This document shows, one piece after another, positions 43,597-54,035 of a stretch of DNA of 64,000 nucleotides. The stretch is from Thiomicrospira sp. (GTDB taxonomy: Bacteria > Pseudomonadota > Gammaproteobacteria > Thiomicrospirales > Thiomicrospiraceae). Each line of letters begins with the position of its first letter. Positions within the stretch are counted from its first letter, which is position 1. A model generated the notes under the pieces. That model did not search any database. It saw nothing but the letters and a program-made list of their open reading frames with translations, and had not been told where the DNA came from. Where the stretch lies: the NCBI RefSeq assembly GCF_014859555.1, contig NZ_JACUTY010000003.1, positions 1-64,000 on the forward strand, given 5' to 3'. The position numbers and the translations under genes were made by a program.

Positions 43597-45233
43597 GACA
43601 TCTTCACCCTGTTTAATAACTGTGCTGTCGAACCATCAAACCGGTCGGCTTGCTGGGCATCAAGCATTGCCTGATAGGTGTCTTTGGCAATCAACTTACC
43701 TAGCTCCACACCCCATTGGTCAAATGGATTGATTTCCCACATAACGGATTCGACAAACGTTTTATGTTCATAAAGCGCCACCAACATACCTAAGGTTTTG
43801 GCTGAAATCGACTTCAACAACAAGGTATTGGACGGTTGATTACCTGCATAATGTTTAAAAGCCGAGTCAAAACTCGACTTTAAGTTGTCGGGTATGGCGG
43901 CATCACCCAGCATTAACACACGCGACTGCGCAAAACAGTTAGCCAACGCCAAACGGTGTTGATATCGCAAAGATTCATTTTTGTGGGTTTCTGAATAACG
44001 GTCAAAATCATCACGCTCAACTGGCGCAATAAAGTCCGACATCACCGCTTGTGTTCCTTGGTGCAGCAATTGATAAAACGCATGCTGCGCATTCGGACCC
44101 ACTTCGCCCCACAGAATCGGACAGGTTTTGTAATTAACCGTCTCACCCTGTCGGTTAACAGATTTACCATTGCTCTCCATGACCAATTGTTCCAAGTAAG
44201 CGGGCAAATATCTAAGCCTAGCGTCATAAGGCAAAATGGCTTTTGCTTGGATACCTAAAAAATTAATGTGCCAAACATCAATCAATCCCATGACGACTGG
44301 GATATTTTGCTCCAGCGGCGCTTGGGCAAAGTGTTGATCCATCAAGTTTGCGCCCGCCAACATGTCAAAAAAACCGTCCATGCCGACTTTTAAAGCGATA
44401 GGGAAACCAATACTCGCCCAAAGTGAGTAGCGCCCACCAACCCAATCCCAAAATAACAATTGGTTTTCAGGCGGAATGCCCCACTCAGACATCATATCTG
44501 GCTTAGTCGACACTCCAATAAAGTGCTGCGCCATAATAGTGTTAAGGCTCGGAATACGCTCTTCAAGCCAATCCTTGGCCGTTTCCGCGTTCGACAGGGT
44601 ATCTATCGTGGTAAAAGATTTCGAAGCTAACACAAACAAGGTGGTTTCTTGGTTTAAGCCTTTCAATAAATTTGATGTTTGGGTACCATCAATCGACGAA
44701 ATAAAATGCAAGTTGATGGGTGAAGTTTGAGTTTGTAACGCCTGCGTGACCATTAAAGGCCCCAGATCGGAGCCGCCTACACCAATATTAACCACATCCG
44801 TAATCGGTTTGCCGCTATAACCACGCCAATGACCTGCACGCACCTTGTTAACAATCGCAGTCATTTTCGTAAACTGATCTTTTACATCCGCTTGCACACT
44901 AGCCGCAAAGCCTTTTATGGAGGCATCCGTTCCGGCTCGTAGCACCGTATGCAGCGCAGGACGACCCTCGGTATCATTCACCTCTTCACCACTTATTAAG
45001 CGATCAATCCAGTCAGGCAAGGCTTGCTGTTGGGCTAACTCGAATAAAGCGGTGAGAATTTCATCATCTATCCGGTTTTTTGAATAATCCAAAAATAACT
45101 CATCCAGCTCAATTGCGTAACGTTGGGCTCGGTTTGGGTCTTGTTCAAACCACGTTTTTAAGTGTTTATCGGCCGCCCCGCTTTTTGCTAACGCATCTAA
45201 CTTCTGCCATGCTTTCGACTGGTCCACCGCCAT
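43593..45233 (-). CDS. pgi: glucose-6-phosphate isomerase
   Basis: NIGVGGSDLGPLMV; WDWVGGRYSLWASIGF; NPFDQWGVELGK. Confidence 0.98.
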   Translation of the reverse strand: MAVDQSKAWQKLDALAKSGAADKHLKTWFEQDPNRAQRYAIELDELFLDYSKNRIDDEILTALFELAQQQALPDWIDRLISGEEVNDTEGRPALHTVLRAGTDASIKGFAASVQADVKDQFTKMTAIVNKVRAGHWRGYSGKPITDVVNIGVGGSDLGPLMVTQALQTQTSPINLHFISSIDGTQTSNLLKGLNQETTLFVLASKSFTTIDTLSNAETAKDWLEERIPSLNTIMAQHFIGVSTKPDMMSEWGIPPENQLLFWDWVGGRYSLWASIGFPIALKVGMDGFFDMLAGANLMDQHFAQAPLEQNIPVVMGLIDVWHINFLGIQAKAILPYDARLRYLPAYLEQLVMESNGKSVNRQGETVNYKTCPILWGEVGPNAQHAFYQLLHQGTQAVMSDFIAPVERDDFDRYSETHKNESLRYQHRLALANCFAQSRVLMLGDAAIPDNLKSSFDSAFKHYAGNQPSNTLLLKSISAKTLGMLVALYEHKTFVESVMWEINPFDQWGVELGKLIAKDTYQAMLDAQQADRFDGSTAQLLNRVKMS

Positions 45234-45258
45234 AATTCGATCCTCTTTAGTTAACTCA

Positions 45259-46161
45259 CTAGTTCGACTTTTGCGGCTTTAGCTCATTCAAATCTAATGA
45301 TGACAAATACGAATGAAATGAAGCACCTAGTTGTGAATCACGCAATGCATACTCTACATTGGCTTGCAAGAACCCTTGCTTATCGCCGCAATCATAGCTT
45401 TTGCCACCTTTAAACTCGAAACCAAACATCACTTCTTCTTTTAATAAATCCGCCATCGCATCTGTTAGCTGAATTTCACCCGCCTTACCTGGCCGAGTAG
45501 TTTTAAGTAGTTGCATCAAACGTGGTGTAAAAATATAACGCCCAACCACCGACAAATTGGATGGCGCCTCTTCGGGCGTCGGCTTCTCAACCAACTCCAT
45601 AATTCGCAAATCGGCATCCATCACGCCTGCGATGCCATATTTATCCACTTGATCACTAGGAACCTGCTCTAGGGCGACCACACTGGTATGCACCTGCTCG
45701 TAATACTTCGCCATTTGCGCCAAACACCCTTGTTGCGGGTGATACATGAGTACATCTGGCAACAAAACTGCAAAAGGCTCATCGGGTGCGACGACATGCG
45801 AGGCACACAAAATGGCATGCCCCAATCCCAAAGCTTCCGGTTGCCGAATACTAATCAAATTAACGCCCGGTGGCGTAATATCAGCGATCGCGTCCAAGCG
45901 ATCATGCTTAGCCGATTCTAAAAGCTTACTTTCAAGCTCATAGTGCGAATCAAAGTGATTTTCAATCGCGTTTTTGCTCGAGTGTGTAATCAAGATAATA
46001 TCCGTAATTCCAGCCTGTGCGGCTTCTTGCACGATATATTGAATCAAAGGCTTATCAACAACGGTTAACATTTCTTTAGGTATCGCCTTGGTCGCCGGCA
46101 AAAAGCGCGTGCCCAATCCAGCAACCGGGATGATTGCCTTTGTTAATTTTCTATACATCAC
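45259..46161 (-). CDS. galU: UTP--glucose-1-phosphate uridylyltransferase
   Basis: AIIPVAGLGTRFLPATKAIPKEML; VEKPTPEEAPSN. Confidence 0.97.
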   Translation of the reverse strand: MMYRKLTKAIIPVAGLGTRFLPATKAIPKEMLTVVDKPLIQYIVQEAAQAGITDIILITHSSKNAIENHFDSHYELESKLLESAKHDRLDAIADITPPGVNLISIRQPEALGLGHAILCASHVVAPDEPFAVLLPDVLMYHPQQGCLAQMAKYYEQVHTSVVALEQVPSDQVDKYGIAGVMDADLRIMELVEKPTPEEAPSNLSVVGRYIFTPRLMQLLKTTRPGKAGEIQLTDAMADLLKEEVMFGFEFKGGKSYDCGDKQGFLQANVEYALRDSQLGASFHSYLSSLDLNELKPQKSN

Positions 46162-46404
46162 TTAAATTTTATCCTGTTCAATAGTGTTTTGACGTCTTTT
46201 GACCCATATTATCAAAGTTTCTTCATCCTTGCTGACCTCAGCGTCTAGGCCGGCTTGATGACAAAAAGCCGGTACATCTTTTAATGCCCCACGATCACTC
46301 AGCAGTAATTTAAACTCCGCCACATCGCGCTGCTCGACCAGCACTTTTTTTAGCCTAATCAGCGGCATTGGACAAACCAAACCACGCAAATCCACTTCAA
46401 ACAT
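46162..46404 (-). CDS. TusA/SirA family sulfurtransferase-like protein
   Basis: DLRGLVCPMPLIRLKK CPxP-type motif, 80 aa. Confidence 0.93.
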   Translation of the reverse strand: MFEVDLRGLVCPMPLIRLKKVLVEQRDVAEFKLLLSDRGALKDVPAFCHQAGLDAEVSKDEETLIIWVKRRQNTIEQDKI

Positions 46405-46471
46405 TTTTTCACTCCTAAAACTTTATGTTCTTATAATAACCTAAAACGCAAATAACAGGACCAGTTAGCCT

Positions 46472-47866
46472 ATGCCAAAGCTTAATTTAATCAGGGCCAT
46501 TAGCCTTATCAGCCTCGCACTGATAACCCCTATCAGCCCGGCACAAAATCTACCTGACCTTGGATCACCAGGCCTGGTGATTTACGATCGCAACACAGAG
46601 GTCTCTTTAGGACGCGCATTTACGAAAGCTTTGCACACCCAATTTAACCTAGTCAAAGACCCCGAAACCCTTAGCTACGTTCGACGCATAGGTCACCGCA
46701 TTGCCAGCCACACTCACGATGGCCGAAACTACCGTTTCTATGTGATTGACGACCCCGCCATCAACGCCTTTGCTGGACCTGATGGCATTATCGGCATTCA
46801 TAGTGGACTAATCTTGGCGGCTGACTCCGAAGATGAGCTGGCCTCGGTAATAGCGCATGAAATTGCCCACGTCACACAAGAACACCTTTCACGGCGGTTT
46901 GAACAACAAAGCAGCCTTAATATCACCAGTTTCGCTTCACTATTGGCCGCCATCTTAATTGGTACCCAAAACCCATCCGCCGGCATTGCCACCATCATGG
47001 GGGCCACCGGCCTTAGCCTCCAAGAGCAGCTCAGACATTCGAGAATTCACGAACATGAGGCCGATCACCACGGCATTAGCCTTTTGCACCGAAGCGGCTA
47101 CAACCCTAATGCCATGGCCGACTTTTTTGGCAAGCTCGCCAAGCAATACCAATTAAGCGAGTTTCGCCCGCCAGAAATACTCATGACCCACCCCGTGACC
47201 GAGACACGTTTAGCTCAGGCCAGTAATCGCGCCCACCAACTCGGCATACCTGAAGACCATCACGACAAGGTCAACCTGTTTTTAATTCAACAACGTCTAA
47301 AGCATCATGCACAACAGCCTAACACTGAATTTATCGAAGCAAGCAATCCATACAGCAATGTAATTCAATGCTATAAACAGCATATTTCAGAAAAAAACGC
47401 TTCAGCAGCCTGCCTAAAAGAGGCATTAAGCCAACACCCCAACAATCGCTTATTAAAAACAGCTCAGATTATGCATGGCCAGCATAACAACTCACAAAAA
47501 CTGCCAAGCATTGAAGCACTCCATGCCATTTATCCGCAAGACCAAGCCATATTGCAGTTATTAGCTCAAGCCTACCAGCAAGCAGGACAAATAGAGCAAG
47601 CTATTGAACGGCTAGAGCGTAACCCGCACAACCACACCTACCAGTTTGAAATTTACCAAAAATTAAGCCAACTTTATGCTCAAACTAACAAGCTGGCGGA
47701 AGCCTACTTTTATGAAGCCAATGCATACTTAGGCATGGGTGACATTGAACGTGCCAAACACCTAGCTCGACTCAGTAACCAGCAAAACCCACCCATATCC
47801 AGGCATTTAGAAAAAGCATCAAAACAGCTACTAAAGGCACTTGGAATAGATGAAAATCCAACCTAA
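46472..47866 (+). CDS. BepA/YfgC-like periplasmic M48 metalloprotease with TPR
   Basis: Signal peptide, LPDLG, VIAHEIAHVTQEH zinc motif, C-terminal TPRs. Confidence 0.93.
   Translation: MPKLNLIRAISLISLALITPISPAQNLPDLGSPGLVIYDRNTEVSLGRAFTKALHTQFNLVKDPETLSYVRRIGHRIASHTHDGRNYRFYVIDDPAINAFAGPDGIIGIHSGLILAADSEDELASVIAHEIAHVTQEHLSRRFEQQSSLNITSFASLLAAILIGTQNPSAGIATIMGATGLSLQEQLRHSRIHEHEADHHGISLLHRSGYNPNAMADFFGKLAKQYQLSEFRPPEILMTHPVTETRLAQASNRAHQLGIPEDHHDKVNLFLIQQRLKHHAQQPNTEFIEASNPYSNVIQCYKQHISEKNASAACLKEALSQHPNNRLLKTAQIMHGQHNNSQKLPSIEALHAIYPQDQAILQLLAQAYQQAGQIEQAIERLERNPHNHTYQFEIYQKLSQLYAQTNKLAEAYFYEANAYLGMGDIERAKHLARLSNQQNPPISRHLEKASKQLLKALGIDENPT
46564..46581. repeat. iterated palindrome, symmetric variant ATCACCAGGCCTGGTGAT in bepA-like gene
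   Basis: 18-bp perfect palindrome with both arms changed symmetrically; encodes SPGLVI. Confidence 0.95.
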
Positions 47867-48056
47867 CAAGCAATCGTTATAGAAAATACTTTATCGGGCG
47901 ATTAAATAAAACTATGGCGATTACACCCAAAAAAACTTGCTTTTAAAAGCTAACTCCGTAAGCTTACACCTCAAGAGCCAAATTCGATAAAAGCTCAGTA
48001 TTAGAATCCCAAAAGTAAAAAAATGGGAACGACAAGAGACTCTTTAGGAGGAGATA

Positions 48057-48455
48057 ATGGTAAATTTTAAAGTAAAGCAAGCTTTAGCTGCGTTAACTGT
48101 TTCTGTTGCATTATTTGCAGCACCTGTTTACGCGTCTGACGATGCAGCAAAGGCCGCCGCTGCGGCAGCGGCCCTTGCGAAAAACATTGAAGAAGGCAAA
48201 AAACTTGCATTTTCACGCAGTGAAGGTAATTGTTTAGCTTGTCATATGATCCAAGAGGGAACCTCTCCTGGAAACATCGGGCCAGCTTTAATTGCTATGA
48301 AGTTGCGTTACCCAGACAGACAGAAATTGTTTGACAAAATTTGGGGCGTAAAAGAAACACAAGTACCTTACAGCATGATGCCATTATTCGGACGTAATGC
48401 TATTCTTTCAGATGACCAAATCAACAAGCTTGTTGATTATATGTACACTCTGTAA
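48057..48455 (+). CDS. soxX: thiosulfate oxidation cytochrome SoxX
   Basis: Signal peptide; EGNCLACHM haem site; IGPALIAMKLRYPDRQKL; upstream of soxYZA. Confidence 0.94.
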   Translation: MVNFKVKQALAALTVSVALFAAPVYASDDAAKAAAAAAALAKNIEEGKKLAFSRSEGNCLACHMIQEGTSPGNIGPALIAMKLRYPDRQKLFDKIWGVKETQVPYSMMPLFGRNAILSDDQINKLVDYMYTL

Positions 48456-48492
48456 TTTTTATTCCAAAACTTAACTGGGAGTTTTAAATCTT

Positions 48493-48960
48493 ATGAAACG
48501 TAGATCATTCCTAAAAGCTACACTAGCAACTGGTGCAGCTTCTGTTGCCGTAAGTGCAGGCTTATTAACACCTTCAACTGTTCTAGCCAGCTGGAACAAA
48601 AAAGCGTTTGACGCTAAAAAAGTTGACGAAGCTCTAAACGCACTTCTTGGTAGCAGCGATGCAGCTGACTCTGCAGACGTTAAACTAACGGCTCCAGCTA
48701 TTGCTGAAAACGGCGCGGTAACACCTGTTACTGTTGACGCTTCTGGCATGAAAGGTGTTGAGTCAATCGTTATCGTCGCTTCAAACAACCCTACTCCTCT
48801 AGTTTGTGAGTACAAGTTCTCTGGTGCCGCTCAAGGTTTCGTTTCAACACGTATCCGTTTAGGTAGCACTCAGCAGGTTATGGGCGTTGTAAAAGCTGGT
48901 GGCAAGCTATACAAAGCACAACAAGAAGTTCGTGTAACCATCGGTGGTTGTGGCGGTTAA
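48493..48960 (+). CDS. soxY: thiosulfate-binding carrier protein SoxY
   Basis: TAT-like MKRRSFLKATLATGA leader; C-terminal GGCGG swinging-arm motif. Confidence 0.97.
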   Translation: MKRRSFLKATLATGAASVAVSAGLLTPSTVLASWNKKAFDAKKVDEALNALLGSSDAADSADVKLTAPAIAENGAVTPVTVDASGMKGVESIVIVASNNPTPLVCEYKFSGAAQGFVSTRIRLGSTQQVMGVVKAGGKLYKAQQEVRVTIGGCGG

Positions 48961-49019
48961 TTAACCCCTTTCAACTAACAAACCTATTATCATAGATAAA
49001 ATTTGAGAAGGAATTACAA

Positions 49020-49331
49020 ATGTCTATCAATCTAAGAACACGTGGATCAGTTAAAGGCGGCGTCGCTGAAATTAAATCACTAATCAGACACCCAATGGAG
49101 TCTGGCGCACGCATGGACCAGTCTACTGGTAAGCCTTTCCCAATGAAGCTAATCACTAACGTTGACGTAAGTGTTGCTGGTAAAAAAGTTATCGATGCTC
49201 AGTGGTCTGCAAACGTTTCAGCTAACCCTTACATGCACGTTAACGTTGCTGCAAACTCTGGCGACGAAGTAACAATCAGTGTTGAAGACAACACTGGTGA
49301 GAAAGGTTCTGATACTTTCAAACTAAGATAA
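49020..49331 (+). CDS. soxZ: thiosulfate oxidation carrier complex protein SoxZ
   Basis: GGVAEIKSLIRHPMESGARMDQSTGKPFP. Confidence 0.97.
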   Translation: MSINLRTRGSVKGGVAEIKSLIRHPMESGARMDQSTGKPFPMKLITNVDVSVAGKKVIDAQWSANVSANPYMHVNVAANSGDEVTISVEDNTGEKGSDTFKLR

Positions 49332-49342
49332 GTCTTAGTCTG

Positions 49343-49364
49343 AGTGTGCCTTTGGGCACACTCA
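49343..49364. other. stem-loop between soxZ and soxA (no U-tract)
   Basis: gagtgtgcctttgggcacactc. Confidence 0.6.
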
Positions 49365-49422
49365 ACCTATAATAAAAAAATCATAAGATTTACACAAAGA
49401 GCTCTCCGACGGAGGATTGGAA

Positions 49423-50250
49423 ATGAAGAAGACATTGTTATCAGCCCTAGCATTAGGGATTGCGGTAAGTTTCAGCAGCCAAGTTGCGGCTGTCGATCCA
49501 GAACAAAGCCGTATGGATTTAATCGAATACTTCAAGGCGAAAACACCTGATCGCCCAATTGAAGACTATATTAATGGCATTTACGGTTACGATGAAGACC
49601 GTAGAATGCAATGGGAAGCGGGTGAAGAATTCCCTCCATACCTAGATGCTCTTGATGAAGGTAAGGCTATCTATGATAAAGATTTAGCTACCTATCAAAA
49701 GTGTTTTGGTGAGGATGTCACCAAAGTTCGAGCTAGCTTTCCACGTTTCAATGAAGAAACAAAAAAAGTAGAAGTGCTTGAGCAGATGATCAACCAATGC
49801 CGCAAGGCAGCGGGTTTGAAAGAGTATCGTAACACGGGGCAAGAAATGGCCAAAATGAGTGGCTACTTGGCTTATGAGGCTCGTGGTGAAAGAATCAACG
49901 TAGAACTAAAATCTGAAGAAGCAAAACAAGCTTTTGCAGCTGGTGAAAGATTCTATATTGAACCACGAGGCCAGTTAGGTTTGGCTTGTGCTAGCTGCCA
50001 CGTGTATAACGCTTCGCGTAAAGCACGTTCAGATATTCTGTCTCCTGTAATTGGTCACAATAGTCACTTTCCTGCCTGGCGTTTAAATTCGTCTAGACTT
50101 GTTACACTTCAAGGTCGCTATACTGGCTGTCAGAAAAACATGCGTGCCGCACCATCTCCAGTATTTGGTGACGACTACAACAACGTAGAGTTATTCACAG
50201 CTTATATGAGCAACGGCTTAGAAATTAACGGACCAAGTATTCGTCAGTAA
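49423..50250 (+). CDS. soxA: sulfur oxidation c-type cytochrome SoxA
   Basis: GLACASCHVYNASRKARSDILSPVIGHNSHFPAWR; YTGCQKNMRA catalytic Cys; ATG 49423 with GGAGG. Confidence 0.96.
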   Translation: MKKTLLSALALGIAVSFSSQVAAVDPEQSRMDLIEYFKAKTPDRPIEDYINGIYGYDEDRRMQWEAGEEFPPYLDALDEGKAIYDKDLATYQKCFGEDVTKVRASFPRFNEETKKVEVLEQMINQCRKAAGLKEYRNTGQEMAKMSGYLAYEARGERINVELKSEEAKQAFAAGERFYIEPRGQLGLACASCHVYNASRKARSDILSPVIGHNSHFPAWRLNSSRLVTLQGRYTGCQKNMRAAPSPVFGDDYNNVELFTAYMSNGLEINGPSIRQ

Positions 50251-50269
50251 TCTAGCTAAAAACTCGTGA

Positions 50270-50303
50270 CACAAAAAAACCCGGTTTACCGGGTTTTTTT
50301 GTG
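50270..50303. terminator. bidirectional terminator after soxA
   Basis: cacaaaaaaacccggtttaccgggtttttttgtg. Confidence 0.95.
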
Positions 50304-50345
50304 TTTGTTTAAAACTGAATTGACTGCAATACTAACCCTAACAAC

Positions 50346-50741
50346 CTAGTGAAGTAACAACTCCCCTTCATGCATCCAGTCAAAGCCTTGTCTAACCCAG
50401 CGTTCAATATTTAAAATCAACTCAGGATCGTTCAAACCCATTTTTTGAGCAATCAAAAATACCTTATCTTGCTCTTCTGGACCAAAATGACCATCTTTAT
50501 ATGCGATTTTAATCAGCTCTTGCAAAGTGACAACTTTGGCTAACTTACTATCCATCACCCCCAACAAATCAGTCACCGATAAATGAGTTTTATCTAATTC
50601 AAAAGGGATAGAATAAGCGTCGCTATAGTCTTTTAAATACTGCAACTCTTCTTCTGAAACATCATTATCCACTGCAGCGGTCATGACGGCTAAATCAAAC
50701 AACGCTTGACGTTGCTCATGTGTTAATCGATCAACAAACAT
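50346..50741 (-). CDS. TerB-like domain protein
   Basis: ALFDLAVMTAAVDNDVSEEELQYLKDY...AYKDGHFGPEEQDKVFLIAQKMGL. Confidence 0.7.
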   Translation of the reverse strand: MFVDRLTHEQRQALFDLAVMTAAVDNDVSEEELQYLKDYSDAYSIPFELDKTHLSVTDLLGVMDSKLAKVVTLQELIKIAYKDGHFGPEEQDKVFLIAQKMGLNDPELILNIERWVRQGFDWMHEGELLLH

Positions 50742-50758
50742 GTAAAACCCCCATTTAA

Positions 50759-52615
50759 TTATCGTTTCTCTATCTGCTCAACATCACGGACGGCACCAAA
50801 AGCCGCACTGGTCGTCATGGCGGCATAGGCTCTAAGGGCCGGACTAATATGACGAGGACGACTTTCTTGCGGCTTCCAGGCTTTAACTCCTTTTGCCTCC
50901 ATCAGCTGACGCCGCTGGGACAACTCATAGTCAGTTAGTTTGACATTAATCGACCGATTAGGAATATCAATTTCAATAATATCACCCGCTTCGATTAAGC
51001 CAATATTACCGCCTTCAGCCGCCTCCGGTGACGCGTGCCCAATGGATAAACCTGATGTGCCTCCAGAAAAACGACCGTCAGTTAACAGAGCGCACTCTTT
51101 TCCAAGCCCTTTAGACTTCAAGTAACTGGTCGGGTAAAGCATTTCTTGCATACCCGGTCCGCCTTTTGGTCCTTCGTAACGGATTATGACAACATCACCC
51201 GACTTTACTTCATTAGCTAGAATACCCGCCACGGCTGTGTCTTGGCTTTCATAGATACGCGCTGGGCCACTAAATTTAAAAATTTCTTCATCAACGCCGG
51301 CCGTTTTAACAATACAACCATCTTGTGCAATATTGCCAAATAAAACGGCTAACCCGCCATCTTTTGTATAAGCATGTTCAACCGAACGAATGCAGCCATT
51401 CTCATCATCGGTATCAAGTGTTTTCCAACGTTTAGATTGACTAAAGGCTTGGGTTGTACGCACATTACCCGGAGCGGCTTTATAAAAAGTTTGAACCGAT
51501 TCTGATGGTTCCCGACTAATATCCCATAACTCAATTGCGGCACCCAATGTTGAAGCATGCACGGTATAAGTAGAGGTATCAATTAAGCCACCTCGATCTA
51601 ACTCGCCCAACAAACGCATAATGCCGCCGGCACGATGCACATCTTCCATATGATAGTTCTTGGAGTTGGGTGCTACTTTGGCTAAGCAAGGTATTTTCCT
51701 GGAAACTTCATCCATATCAGCCATCGTAAATTTGACATCCGCTTCATGCGCAATGGCTAATAAATGCAGAACAGTGTTGGTTGAACCGCCCATCGCCACA
51801 TCCAAAGCCATCACATTCTGAAATGCCGAAAAAGTCGCGATTGATCTAGGCAATACACGATCATTATCCTGCTCATAATATTCTTTGGCGATTTCAACAA
51901 TACGACGCCCAGCCTCTTCAAACAAATGCTTGCGATCCGCATGCGTGGCCAGCATTGAACCATTACCCGGTAAGGCCACACCTAAGGCTTCGGCCAAACA
52001 ATTCATTGAGTTTGCGGTAAACATACCTGAGCAAGATCCACAAGTTGGGCAAGCCGAAATCTCAACATCATGAATATCTTGATCTGAACAAGAATCGTCA
52101 GCGGCCATCACCATGGCATCCACTAAATCAAGTTTAATTTCTTGGCCGCCTAACACAGTTTTACCCGACTCCATAGGTCCACCAGACACAAAAATGGTTG
52201 GAATGTTTAATCGCATCGCTGCCATCAGCATGCCGGGCGTGATTTTATCGCAGTTAGAGATACAGACCAATGCATCGGCACAATGCGCATTCACCATATA
52301 CTCAACTGAGTCGGCAATTAAATCGCGTGACGGCAAAGAATACAGCATGCCATCGTGTCCCATTGCAATGCCATCATCGACAGCAATCGTATTGAACTCT
52401 TTTGCCACGCCACCGGCTTCTTCGATGACACCCGCTACCAGTTGCCCCATGTCTTTTAAGTGCACATGTCCCGGTACAAACTGGGTAAATGAATTCGCAA
52501 TCGCAATAATCGGCTTTCCAAAATCTTCAGTTTTCATACCGGTTGCACGCCATAATGCACGTGCCCCAGCCATATTTCGACCATGAGTACTGGTTTTAGA
52601 ACGATAAACGGGCAT
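50759..52615 (-). CDS. ilvD: dihydroxy-acid dehydratase
   Basis: [46 protein letters not shown]. Confidence 0.98.
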   Translation of the reverse strand: MPVYRSKTSTHGRNMAGARALWRATGMKTEDFGKPIIAIANSFTQFVPGHVHLKDMGQLVAGVIEEAGGVAKEFNTIAVDDGIAMGHDGMLYSLPSRDLIADSVEYMVNAHCADALVCISNCDKITPGMLMAAMRLNIPTIFVSGGPMESGKTVLGGQEIKLDLVDAMVMAADDSCSDQDIHDVEISACPTCGSCSGMFTANSMNCLAEALGVALPGNGSMLATHADRKHLFEEAGRRIVEIAKEYYEQDNDRVLPRSIATFSAFQNVMALDVAMGGSTNTVLHLLAIAHEADVKFTMADMDEVSRKIPCLAKVAPNSKNYHMEDVHRAGGIMRLLGELDRGGLIDTSTYTVHASTLGAAIELWDISREPSESVQTFYKAAPGNVRTTQAFSQSKRWKTLDTDDENGCIRSVEHAYTKDGGLAVLFGNIAQDGCIVKTAGVDEEIFKFSGPARIYESQDTAVAGILANEVKSGDVVIIRYEGPKGGPGMQEMLYPTSYLKSKGLGKECALLTDGRFSGGTSGLSIGHASPEAAEGGNIGLIEAGDIIEIDIPNRSINVKLTDYELSQRRQLMEAKGVKAWKPQESRPRHISPALRAYAAMTTSAAFGAVRDVEQIEKR

Positions 52616-52742
52616 AGTGACTCCTTTAAAATTCGATTTAGAAGACTAAAGAGGCGATAAACATAAGTTTTCCCACTGGCTTTAGCCTGTTTGCTATACT
52701 TCTTTCAATTAATTAACAATATTTTCTCATAACTGCCAAACC

Positions 52743-54035
52743 ATGATGAAACAATCTGATTCTGATTTTTTAAACTGCCTACGCCAATCTTCTGGCTATA
52801 TTCAACTGCATCGCGGTAAGACTTGTGTTATTTACCTGCCAGGCGAACTGATTGTCCAATCTAGCAACCTACAACAGTTTGCCGAAGATATTGGCCACTT
52901 ACATGCACTTGGTTTAAAAATTGTGCTGGTAATGGGTGCGTCTCCGCAAATTAATCAAGCCTTAGCCGCGACCGATATTAATTGGCAGAACCACCAACAG
53001 TTCCGTATTACCTCTGTCGAGATGTTGCCAGCCTTACAGCGCACCATTGGTCAGGTTCGCAGTCAACTTGAAGCCGCCTTTAGTCGCCAGCAAACCGCCA
53101 CTAACCAACCCTTGAGTTTATGTTCTGGTAACTGGGTTATTGCCCAACCCAAAGGTGTGATTGATGGCGTTGACTTTCAACACACAGGACAGACCCGTAA
53201 AATAAATAAGCACGCCATTCGTGCTATTTTAGACTCTGAACAAATAGCGCTACTGACCCCACTTGCTTATTCTCTTACAGGTGAAGTCTTTAACCTGAAC
53301 ACTCTAGAACAAGCTTGCAGCGTGGCTAATAAACTAGAAGCTGATAAACTATTGATTTATACCAACCCAGATCAAATGCAATCTCTACCTCATCAATTAA
53401 GCTTAACGGAGTTAAAAAACTGGCGTAGCTTAAATGATGAGCAAGCACAATTAATTGAGCAACTTATTCATCACGCCACAAAAGTTAAACGCATTCACTT
53501 AATGAATGAATCCGATCCGGGTAGCTTGCTCATCGAGCTTTTTAGCCGTGACGGAATTGGTACCTTAGTTTTTACTGACCGATACCACCAAATTCGTCCA
53601 GCCAACATTGAAGATGTCAGTGGCATTATTGATCTGATCAGTCCTTTGGAGTCTCAGGGCAAACTAGTTAAGCGCTCCAGAGAAAGACTCGAACTAGAAA
53701 TTCAAAACTTCTCAGTAATAGAGCGTGATGGCCTTATTATTGGCTGCGGAGCACTCTATGCTTTTGAAGGTCAATCAGCAGAACTGGCTTGCTTAGCTAT
53801 TGATCCCAACTATCAAGGTCAGGAGCTCGGCGAAGAATTACTTAAATACTTAGAAAACTCTGCTCTGAAAGCTGGCTTAACACAGCTATTTTTACTGACT
53901 ACTCATACCCAACACTGGTTTATTGAACATGGTTTTAATCCTGGCTCACTTGAGCATCTCCCGCAAAGCCGCCAATCGCTTTATAATTATCAAAGGCAGT
54001 CTAAAGTGCTGATCAAAGAACTCAAACATGACTGA
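52743..54035 (+). CDS. argA: amino-acid N-acetyltransferase
   Basis: Amino acid kinase domain plus C-terminal GNAT domain, 430 aa. Confidence 0.95.
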   Translation: MMKQSDSDFLNCLRQSSGYIQLHRGKTCVIYLPGELIVQSSNLQQFAEDIGHLHALGLKIVLVMGASPQINQALAATDINWQNHQQFRITSVEMLPALQRTIGQVRSQLEAAFSRQQTATNQPLSLCSGNWVIAQPKGVIDGVDFQHTGQTRKINKHAIRAILDSEQIALLTPLAYSLTGEVFNLNTLEQACSVANKLEADKLLIYTNPDQMQSLPHQLSLTELKNWRSLNDEQAQLIEQLIHHATKVKRIHLMNESDPGSLLIELFSRDGIGTLVFTDRYHQIRPANIEDVSGIIDLISPLESQGKLVKRSRERLELEIQNFSVIERDGLIIGCGALYAFEGQSAELACLAIDPNYQGQELGEELLKYLENSALKAGLTQLFLLTTHTQHWFIEHGFNPGSLEHLPQSRQSLYNYQRQSKVLIKELKHD

